Shown here piece by piece: positions 57,989 through 64,000 of a stretch of 64,000 nt of DNA. Source of the stretch: Paraburkholderia sp. PREW-6R. Lineage in GTDB: Bacteria > Pseudomonadota > Gammaproteobacteria > Burkholderiales > Burkholderiaceae. Each line of letters starts with the position of its first letter. Position 1 is the stretch's first letter. The position numbers and the translations under genes are program-made. The stretch spans positions 1,054,001 through 1,118,000 of the forward strand of contig NZ_CP155074.1 in NCBI RefSeq assembly GCF_039621805.1. The letters run 5' to 3'. The notes beneath the pieces were generated by a model. That model was given only the letters and a program-made list of their open reading frames with translations. It searched no databases and had not been told where the DNA came from.

Positions 57989-60052
57989 TCAGAAATCCTT
58001 GCAAAGACGCAGCGCGTCGTAGATCGCGCCATGAATGTTGTGCATCGAAATGCAATCGCCCACGCGAAACAGCAGGAAGCGGCCATTGCCCAGTTCTTCG
58101 CTGAGCGACGGTTGCGGCTCGGACGCGAACAGCTTGTGCACGTCCACCTGACCACGGTTCAGCGACTCGGGTTTGAGCTTCCAGTACAGTTCGTCGTTAG
58201 GCGTGCTACCGTTTTCGATGACCACCTGATCCACCGCCCGCTCTTCCTGCTCCTCGGTGTACTCGTTGCGGATCACGGCGATTTTCTTTCCGCTTTCCTC
58301 GTACACCTTGTCGAGCCAGTAGTTCGGCGTGTGAATCACGCCTTGCGCGTAAAGGCGGCGGTAGAAGATCGGGAACGTCGTGCCGCCAACGTCGTCAGCC
58401 ACTTTCACGTCTGGCGTCACGATCTCCACGTTCGAGCCGCGGCTCGACATGAAGTCCGCCACGCCCGCGCCCGCATGGGTGCTGACACCGTCGTACACGA
58501 GCACATTCCTGCCGGGCTCGACACGGCCGGAGAGCACGTCCCACGAACTGACGGCGAGCCCTTCGTCGACGCCCCAGCCCGCCACCTGCGACGTGAACGA
58601 AGAGCCGCCCGTCGCCAGCACGACGATGTCCGGCTTCTCTGCCATGATGGCTTTCTCGTCGGCGGCGACACCGAGACGGCGATCCACGCCGAGGCGCTTC
58701 GTCTCCATGTCGAACCAGCGCACGATGCCCGCCATCTGTTCGCGCTGCGGCGCTTTCGCGGCGAGCATGATCTGGCCGCCCACATGATCGTTTTTCTCGA
58801 ACAGCACCACGTCGTGTCCGCGCGACTTCGCCACGCGTGCCGCTTCGAGTCCGGCGGGACCCGCGCCGACCACGACGACCTTGCGCTTCGGACCACGCGT
58901 TTTCGCAATGACATGCGGCATGGTCGCTTCGCGGGATGTCGCGGCGTTCTGCACACACAGCACGTCGAGCCCGTTGTACTGGCGGTCGATACAGTAATTC
59001 GCGCCCACACACTGTTTGATTTCATCTTCACGGCCGTCGCGGATCTTGATGACCATGTGCGGGTCGGCAATCTGCGCGCGCGTCATGCCGACCAGGTCGA
59101 CCGTGCCGCTTGCCAGCAGACGTTCCGCCTGGCCCGCGTCGCGAATACTTTGCGCATGCATCACGGGCAGCTTCACCACGGATTTGATGCCGGCTGCGAG
59201 ATGCACGAACGGCTCGGGCGGCAGCGCCATCGGCGGCATGCAGTTGGCGAGCGTGTTGTGCGTATCGGCGCCCGAACCGATCACGCCGACGTAATCGATC
59301 AGCCCGCTCTCGCTCATCGCCTGCGCGATCTCTTTAAGTTGTTCGTGATCAAGCCCGTCTTCATGGAACTCGTCACCGCACATGCGCAGACCCACGCAGA
59401 AATCCGGGCCCACCGCTTGGCGCACGGCCTTCAGCACTTCCACGCCGAAACGCAGACGGTTTTCGAGCGAGCCGCCCCATTCGTCGGTACGGAAGTTCGT
59501 GCGCGGGCTCCAGAACTGGTCGATCAGGTGCTGGTGCGCCGCCGAGATTTCGACGCCGTCCATGCCCGCGTCTTTTACCCGTTTCGCGGCGGCCGCGAAG
59601 TCGGTGATGATGCGGCGGATTTCCTCCACTTCGATGATCTTCGCGTTGCCGCGGTGCACCGGCTCCCGCACGCCCGAAGGCGACATCAGATGCGGCCAGT
59701 GCTCGCCATGAAACGCCGAACGGCGTCCCATGTGCGTCGCCTGAATCATGATCTTTGCGCCATGCCGATGCATCGCTTCAGCGAGCCTCGCGAGCGGATC
59801 GATGATCCTGTCGGTGGACAGGTTGACCGACTTCCACCAGCCTTGCGGGCTGTCGATCGACACCGGGCTCGAACCGCCGCACACCGCGAGGCCGACGCCA
59901 CCCTTGGCCTTCTCTTCGTAATAGCGGATATAGCGATCGCCAGGCAGGCCGCCCGGCTCCGCATACACTTCCGCATGCGCGGTACTGACGATGCGGTTGC
60001 GCAACGTCAGCTTGTTCAACGTGAGAGGCTTGAAAAGATTCGGGTAACGCAT
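57989..60052 (-). CDS. dgcA: Dimethylglycine demethylase DgcA (TMADH-like flavoprotein)
   Basis: 687 residues. N-terminal OYE-type FMN TIM barrel (LFKPLTLNKLTLRNRIVSTAH; VEISAAHQHLIDQFWSPRTN; VGMTRAQIADP). The usual cluster loop CVGANYCIDRQYNGLDVLCVQNA follows, and then two dinucleotide domains (VVVVGAGPAGLEAARVAKSRGHDVVLFEKND). It demethylates dimethylglycine to sarcosine. In TMADH relatives the cluster loop has four cysteines (C-x2-C-x2-C-x11-C); here only Cys348, Cys354 and Cys366 remain and residue 351 is Ala. Confidence 0.94.
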   Translation of the reverse strand: MRYPNLFKPLTLNKLTLRNRIVSTAHAEVYAEPGGLPGDRYIRYYEEKAKGGVGLAVCGGSSPVSIDSPQGWWKSVNLSTDRIIDPLARLAEAMHRHGAKIMIQATHMGRRSAFHGEHWPHLMSPSGVREPVHRGNAKIIEVEEIRRIITDFAAAAKRVKDAGMDGVEISAAHQHLIDQFWSPRTNFRTDEWGGSLENRLRFGVEVLKAVRQAVGPDFCVGLRMCGDEFHEDGLDHEQLKEIAQAMSESGLIDYVGVIGSGADTHNTLANCMPPMALPPEPFVHLAAGIKSVVKLPVMHAQSIRDAGQAERLLASGTVDLVGMTRAQIADPHMVIKIRDGREDEIKQCVGANYCIDRQYNGLDVLCVQNAATSREATMPHVIAKTRGPKRKVVVVGAGPAGLEAARVAKSRGHDVVLFEKNDHVGGQIMLAAKAPQREQMAGIVRWFDMETKRLGVDRRLGVAADEKAIMAEKPDIVVLATGGSSFTSQVAGWGVDEGLAVSSWDVLSGRVEPGRNVLVYDGVSTHAGAGVADFMSSRGSNVEIVTPDVKVADDVGGTTFPIFYRRLYAQGVIHTPNYWLDKVYEESGKKIAVIRNEYTEEQEERAVDQVVIENGSTPNDELYWKLKPESLNRGQVDVHKLFASEPQPSLSEELGNGRFLLFRVGDCISMHNIHGAIYDALRLCKDF

Positions 60053-60109
60053 CGCGCTCGACCTCGGGATGATGTGCTTTGTTTCGTGCCGTCTGCGTGG
60101 CGCAAACGC

Positions 60110-60646
60110 TCAGGACGCGAGCGGCGACACTTCGAACACGCAGTGATCGTGATGCTCGGCCGCGCATTGCGCTTCTTTCGAGAACGAAGGCGGACCCTTG
60201 CGCGCCGAATCGGGCGCCGTGTCGTTGACCCAGTCCATCGCGCCCGCAAACCAGCCGGCGAACATGTAGCAGAGCTTGCCCTCCTTGCCCGGCTGCGCCA
60301 GCACGAACGACGAGTAATGCAACTCGACGCGCGCCCGCGCGCTCGACGGATCGGCTTCGGTAATCCGGAAAATGCCCCAGCCGCGCTGCGACAGACGGTT
60401 CAGGTAGTGCTCGAAAACCGCCATGCCAGAAATGCCGTGCTGTTTCGCTTCCTTGTCGCACCAGTAATACGCGGACTTGTAGCCGGCCTTGTAGAGAATC
60501 CCGGCATACGTATCGACGCCCAGCGCTTCTTCGACGGCAGTGTGATTGTTGGTGAAGAAATGGCGCGGCACGTAAAGCATCGGCAGCGCGTCGGTGGTCC
60601 AGACGCCGGTGTTCGCATCGACGTCGATAGGCAGTTGCGGTTGCAT
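60110..60646 (-). CDS. DUF5943-like / V4R-like small protein of betaine cluster
   Basis: 178 residues; GGAGTC lies upstream of ATG 60646. N-terminus LPIDVDANTGVWTTDALPMLYVPRHFFTNNHTAVEEALG, middle LYKAGYKSAYYWCDKEAKQHG and LNRLSQRGWGIFRITEADPSSARARVELHYSSF, end KEAQCAAEHHDHCVFEVSPLAS. The fold pattern and the closing Cys...His-His...Cys resemble 4-vinyl-reductase (V4R) small-molecule/metal-binding domains. Its position equals the uncharacterised gene between the dipeptidase-like gene and dgcA in Pseudomonas betaine clusters (from memory). Function unknown; a sensor, chaperone or formaldehyde/THF-handling role is speculation. Confidence 0.8.
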   Translation of the reverse strand: MQPQLPIDVDANTGVWTTDALPMLYVPRHFFTNNHTAVEEALGVDTYAGILYKAGYKSAYYWCDKEAKQHGISGMAVFEHYLNRLSQRGWGIFRITEADPSSARARVELHYSSFVLAQPGKEGKLCYMFAGWFAGAMDWVNDTAPDSARKGPPSFSKEAQCAAEHHDHCVFEVSPLAS

Positions 60647-60689
60647 GTGGAAGACTCCGTATTTTATGGGGTGATTCGCGTGCCGAGTG

Positions 60690-61661
60690 TCAAACCTTCC
60701 AGACTTCGCCGAACACGCGCACCCAGTTTTCGCCCATGATCTTTTTGATGCGCGTTTCGCTCCAGCCCGCGCGCTCCATCGCGGCGGTCAGGTTCGGGAA
60801 CTCGCCAATCGTGCGGATGCCTTCCGGATTCACCACCTTGCCAAAATTCGTCAACTGGCGATAACGGCCCTTGTCGTGCGTGATCCAGTCGAAGAACTCG
60901 GTGCTATAGCCTTGCGTGAAGTCGGTGCCGATACCCACCTGGTCCTCGCCGATCAGATCGACCACGTATTCGATCGCTTCCAGGTAGTCTTCGACCGTCG
61001 CGTCCGGGCCGCGCTTAAGGAATGGCGCAAACATCGTCACGCCGACGAAACCGCCCGCGTCCGCGATCTCTTTCAGTTGCTCGTCAGTTTTGTTGCGCGG
61101 ATGCTCCTTCAGGCCCGACGGGCAGCAATGCGAGTAGCACACCGGTTTTTTCGACGCGGCGATCGCTTCCGACGAAGTCTTGCCGCCCACATGGGACAGA
61201 TCGACCATCACGCCCACGCGATTCATCTCCTGAATCACTTCGCGGCCGTAGCCCGACAGGCCGCCGTCGCGTTCATAGCAGCCGGTGCCGACCAGATTCT
61301 GCGTGTTGTAGCAAAGCTGGACCACGTTCACGCCGAGGTCCTTGAAGGCTTCGATATAGCCCAGGTTGTCCTCGAACGCGTGCGCGTTCTGAAAGCCGAA
61401 GATGATGCCGGTCTTGTTCTCTTTCTTCGCCCGGAAAATATCGTCGGTGGTGCGCACGAGCGTGAGGATCTCGCTGTATTCGCGAATCTGCTGCTTCATT
61501 TCTGCAATGTTGTCGACGGTCTTCTGGAAGCTCTCCCAGACCGACACCGTACAGTTCACCGCGGTCACGCCGCCCTTGCGCATGTCTTCGAACACCGAGC
61601 GTTCGAACTTGGAAATGTTCAGACCGTCGATGATGATGCTGTTGTCGTGCAGAGTGCTCAT
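60690..61661 (-). CDS. Membrane-dipeptidase-family protein with degenerate metal site
   Basis: 323 residues from ATG 61661 (GGAGCAAACG). Peptidase M19-like barrel: MVDLSHVGGKTSSEAIAASKKPVCYSHCCPSG, HPRNKTDEQLKEIADAGGFVGV, VGIGTDFTQG. Compared with renal dipeptidase, His20-x-Asp22 is replaced (IDGLNIS: Leu14, Ile16), the bridging Glu125 is Gln91 (GFQNAH) and His152 is Tyr118. His157, His178, Arg189 and Asp247 remain. It therefore probably does not bind the usual dinuclear zinc, and the dipeptidase label is doubtful. Second gene of the betaine operon, so the role is likely in that pathway. Confidence 0.88.
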   Translation of the reverse strand: MSTLHDNSIIIDGLNISKFERSVFEDMRKGGVTAVNCTVSVWESFQKTVDNIAEMKQQIREYSEILTLVRTTDDIFRAKKENKTGIIFGFQNAHAFEDNLGYIEAFKDLGVNVVQLCYNTQNLVGTGCYERDGGLSGYGREVIQEMNRVGVMVDLSHVGGKTSSEAIAASKKPVCYSHCCPSGLKEHPRNKTDEQLKEIADAGGFVGVTMFAPFLKRGPDATVEDYLEAIEYVVDLIGEDQVGIGTDFTQGYSTEFFDWITHDKGRYRQLTNFGKVVNPEGIRTIGEFPNLTAAMERAGWSETRIKKIMGENWVRVFGEVWKV

Positions 61662-61690
61662 CGTTTGCTCCAGGCAGGCTATGAAGGTGC

Positions 61691-62965
61691 TTAGTAAATG
61701 GGAAAGCGTTCGCACAGCGCGAAGATCTCGCGGCGCACACGTTGTTCAGTGGCGGCGTCGCCTGCCGGGTGATCGCGCAGCGAGTCGAGCACCTCGACGA
61801 TCAGGCGGCCAATGTCGCGGAATTCGCTCACGCCGAAGCCACGTGTGGTTCCGGCCGGCGTGCCGAGGCGCACGCCGGAGGTCACGGTGGGCTTTTCGCT
61901 ATCGAAAGGAATGCCGTTCTTGTTGCAGGTGATGCCCGCACGTTCCAGCGCCTGCTCCACCTGATTGCCCTTGAGGCCCTTCGGGCGCAGATCGACCAGC
62001 AGCAGATGGTTGTCGGTGCCGCCCGTCACGAGATCTACGCCACCGGCCTTCAGCACTTCGCCGAGCGCCTTCGCATTCGCGAGCACGTTGTCGATATAAG
62101 TTTTGAAACCCGGCTGAAGCGCTTCGCCAAACGCAACCGCTTTCCCGGCGATCACATGCATCAGCGGGCCGCCTTGCAAGCCGGGAAACACCGCCGAATT
62201 GATCTTTCTGGAAATCTCTTCGTCATTCGTCAGTACAAAACCGCCGCGCGGACCGCGCAAGGTCTTGTGCGTGGTGGAGGTCACCACGTGCGCATGCTCG
62301 ACCGGATTCGGATGACGGCCCGCGGCGATGATCCCGGCAATGTGCGCCATGTCGACCATCAGCTTCGCACCGGCTGCGTCTGCAATGGCGCGCAGCCGTG
62401 AGAAATCCAGTTCGCGCGGATAAGCGGAAAAGCCGGCGATCAGAAGTGCAGGCTTGTGCTGCTGCGCGAGTTCTTCGATCTGCTCGTAATCAATCAACAT
62501 CGTGTCGCGATTCACGCCGTATTGCACGGCGTTGAACCACTTGCCCGACAGCGCTGGCTTCGCGCCGTGCGTGAGGTGACCGCCTGCGTCGAGCGACATG
62601 CCGAGCACCGTGTCGCCCGGCTTGACCAGCGCGAGCATCACTGCGCCGTTGGCCTGCGCGCCCGAATGCGGCTGCACGTTGGCGAACTTCGCATTGAACA
62701 GCTGCCTGAGACGATCGATCGCCAGCGATTCGACCACGTCCACATATTCGCAACCGCCGTAATAGCGCTTGCCGGGATAACCTTCCGCGTATTTGTTGGT
62801 CAGCACCGAGCCTTGCGCTTCGAGCACCGCGCGCGACACGATATTTTCCGACGCAATCAGTTCGACTTGCGACTGCTGGCGCTCGAGTTCTTTCAGCACA
62901 GCGCCGCGCACTGCTGGATCGCGCGTGAACAGCGATTCTTCGAAAAAGGGCTTCGGGTTCGGCAT
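61691..62965 (-). CDS. glyA: Serine hydroxymethyltransferase
   Basis: 424 residues, PLP enzyme interconverting glycine plus 5,10-methylene-THF and serine plus THF. PLP lysine Lys234 in VVTSTTHKTLRGPRGG; the MVDMAHIAGIIAAGRHPNP aspartate loop, SGAQANGAVMLALVKPGDTVLG and KYAEGYPGKRYYGGCEYVD are family marks. Leads the betaine operon, so it is likely a dedicated paralogue that removes glycine and captures one-carbon units released during demethylation. A housekeeping glyA is expected elsewhere. Confidence 0.97.
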   Translation of the reverse strand: MPNPKPFFEESLFTRDPAVRGAVLKELERQQSQVELIASENIVSRAVLEAQGSVLTNKYAEGYPGKRYYGGCEYVDVVESLAIDRLRQLFNAKFANVQPHSGAQANGAVMLALVKPGDTVLGMSLDAGGHLTHGAKPALSGKWFNAVQYGVNRDTMLIDYEQIEELAQQHKPALLIAGFSAYPRELDFSRLRAIADAAGAKLMVDMAHIAGIIAAGRHPNPVEHAHVVTSTTHKTLRGPRGGFVLTNDEEISRKINSAVFPGLQGGPLMHVIAGKAVAFGEALQPGFKTYIDNVLANAKALGEVLKAGGVDLVTGGTDNHLLLVDLRPKGLKGNQVEQALERAGITCNKNGIPFDSEKPTVTSGVRLGTPAGTTRGFGVSEFRDIGRLIVEVLDSLRDHPAGDAATEQRVRREIFALCERFPIY

Positions 62966-63385
62966 GGAAGGTCCGTGAGGTCATTGACGGAGTGCCGCAA
63001 GCGCCGCTCAGTGCTTCGTTCGAGCCCGCCGCCGGCGGTCTGTATTGCGTCTATTCTTGACGTTCGCCCCGCGTGTCAATTTATGAATTCAGACGCGTTC
63101 TTTGCCTTTTCCGCCATGAACGACCTTTTTCCACAAGTCGACGCAGCGCGCGTGTCGCGCCTCGCTTTCTGCTGCACTGCGGTTGGACATCGTGCGCGCG
63201 GCAGGTGCGCTCCCGCCGGCATCCGGCGCTGTTCTGGTGCGATCGGTTCGAAGAGGCAGCAAGCGTGATAAGCCACCAGGGGTTTAGCCTGATGGCACGG
63301 TAGTTGCCCTAGTCCGCAGAATTGAAGAAGTCGCGGTTGGCCCACGGCGACGCGAAATAACAGATTCGAAGGAATCATTTCCCCC
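62966..63385. other. Divergent control region glyA operon / gbdR
   Basis: 420 bases that hold both the glyA-operon promoter and the gbdR promoter. No ORF accepted; several short frames are shadows. No glycine-riboswitch-like structure was recognised. The GbdR binding site should lie here, but I cannot place it confidently. Confidence 0.5.
63050..63079 (-). promoter_or_regulatory. Putative promoter of the glyA-betaine operon
   Basis: Minus strand: perfect -35 TTGACA (63079-63074) and, at 18-base spacing, AATAGA (63055-63050), a poor -10. A consensus -35 with a weak -10 would fit an activator-dependent promoter such as one served by GbdR. The leader would be about 80 bases. Confidence 0.4.
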
Positions 63386-64000
63386 ATGTCCACCGATCGC
63401 ACGGCGTCGTTGTCGCATTTCGCATTCATGCCGGTCCCGAACTTCACGATGATTGCGTTCACCAACGCGATTGAAGTGCTGCGCATGGCGAACTATCTGA
63501 CAGGGCAGACGCTGTACCGCTGGTCGATCGTCAGCCCGGACGGCGGTCCGGTGATGGCGAGCAACGGCTTGTCGGTCGACACGGTGGCGGTCGAATCCGT
63601 CGGCCAGCCTGACATCGTGTTCGTGGTCGGCGGCATCGACGTGCAGCGCTCCACCACGCCCGCCCATTTAAGCGCGTTGCGCCGCGCCGCCCGCATGGGC
63701 AGCGTGCTGGGCAGCCTGTGCACGGGCACCTATGCGCTGGCGCGCGCGGGTCTGCTGGCCGGTTATGCGTGTGCAATCCACTGGGAGAACATGTCGGCGC
63801 TGAAGGAAGAGTTCCCCGACACGCGTTTTCTGAAAGAGCTGTTCGTGATCGACCGCGATCGCGTGACCTGCACCGGCGGCGTCGCACCGCTCGACATGAT
63901 GCTGAACCTGATCGCGCCGCGCGTCGGCACCGCACGCGTCACGCAGATCGCGGAGCAGTTCATCGTCGAACATGTACGCGATACCAGCGCGCAACAGAAG
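63386..64000 (+). CDS. gbdR: GbdR-like AraC-family activator with DJ-1/PfpI domain (partial)
   Basis: 205 codons from ATG 63386 to the right edge; the AraC HTH lies beyond the window. The visible part is the DJ-1/PfpI glutamine-amidotransferase-like sensor domain: ASLSHFAFMPVPNFTMIAFTNAIEVLRMANYL, DIVFVVGGIDVQ, GSLCTGTYALARAGLLAGYACAIHWENM and VTCTGGVAPLDMMLNLI. This architecture and the divergent position beside the betaine operon match GbdR, which activates gbc/dgc genes on glycine betaine or dimethylglycine. CdhR-type carnitine regulators are the close alternative. Confidence 0.88.
   Translation, partial: MSTDRTASLSHFAFMPVPNFTMIAFTNAIEVLRMANYLTGQTLYRWSIVSPDGGPVMASNGLSVDTVAVESVGQPDIVFVVGGIDVQRSTTPAHLSALRRAARMGSVLGSLCTGTYALARAGLLAGYACAIHWENMSALKEEFPDTRFLKELFVIDRDRVTCTGGVAPLDMMLNLIAPRVGTARVTQIAEQFIVEHVRDTSAQQK

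Noticed and set aside
58031..60739. 902-codon open frame on the plus strand
   Set aside because: Exactly antisense to dgcA and the DUF5943-like gene; Arg/His-rich composition of high-GC shadow frames and no motif. The minus-strand genes have clear family signatures.
62966..63385. Glycine riboswitch upstream of glyA
   Set aside because: I could not find the conserved paired-aptamer features; the gap looks like a normal divergent promoter region.

Overview
The window looks like a chromosomal or megaplasmid segment of a Paraburkholderia/Burkholderia-type betaproteobacterium. This rests on high GC with long antisense shadow ORFs, two Burkholderia-style general porins, a self-sufficient CYP116B-like P450, and a GbdR-controlled glycine betaine demethylation cluster. 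I see no rRNA, tRNA, transposase, phage gene or CRISPR array. It reads as ordinary accessory metabolism organised in catabolic modules, not as a mobile island.

Layout. 1-3201: three-subunit molybdenum hydroxylase (Mo, FAD and 2Fe-2S subunits; the Mo gene runs off the left edge). 3620-5148: porin and a small secreted Gly-rich protein. 5312-12153: ribitol-type pentitol operon (AraC regulator, periplasmic binding protein, ATPase, permease, ribitol dehydrogenase, FGGY pentulose kinase). 12534-15847: exported unknown protein, UspA, two glutathione transferases, lone receiver protein. 16037-19328: P450-reductase fusion divergent from an IclR regulator. 19348-23772: LysR/hydrolase pair, then TetR, NmrA-like and GNAT genes. 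24327-28604: PQQ glucose dehydrogenase facing an IlvD/Edd aldonate dehydratase. 28778-34168: MBL-fold, PhyH-like, two paralogous Gfo/Idh oxidoreductases and a DUF1275 protein. 34668-37352: hybrid histidine kinase. 37485-40255: envelope/stress cassette of small membrane proteins, including a 24-residue one. 40352-44065: Tat-exported NHL protein, orphan cobF, MFS transporter.

44123-64000 is the functional core. Choline-O-sulfate is handled by betC, choX and a porin, with a divergent LysR regulator. Ten co-directional genes (glyA, dipeptidase-like, DUF5943-like, dgcA, dgcB, etfA, etfB, gbcA, gbcB, betaine-binding protein) then take glycine betaine to dimethylglycine and sarcosine, with GlyA at the glycine-serine end. 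purU converges on this operon and gbdR diverges from it. Sarcosine oxidase, BetA/BetB and the ABC permeases/ATPases are not in the window.

The most unusual signals are inside the betaine operon. The 'dipeptidase' has lost most of the canonical metal ligands. DgcA lacks one of the four cluster cysteines. A small V4R/DUF5943-like protein has no assigned role, and GbcB has a long linker. Several crisp operator-like palindromes are also reported (porin promoter 45307-45374, TetR promoter 21323-21357, IclR/P450 18402-18430, usp 13130-13147). I did not find a clearly new defence or mobile system.
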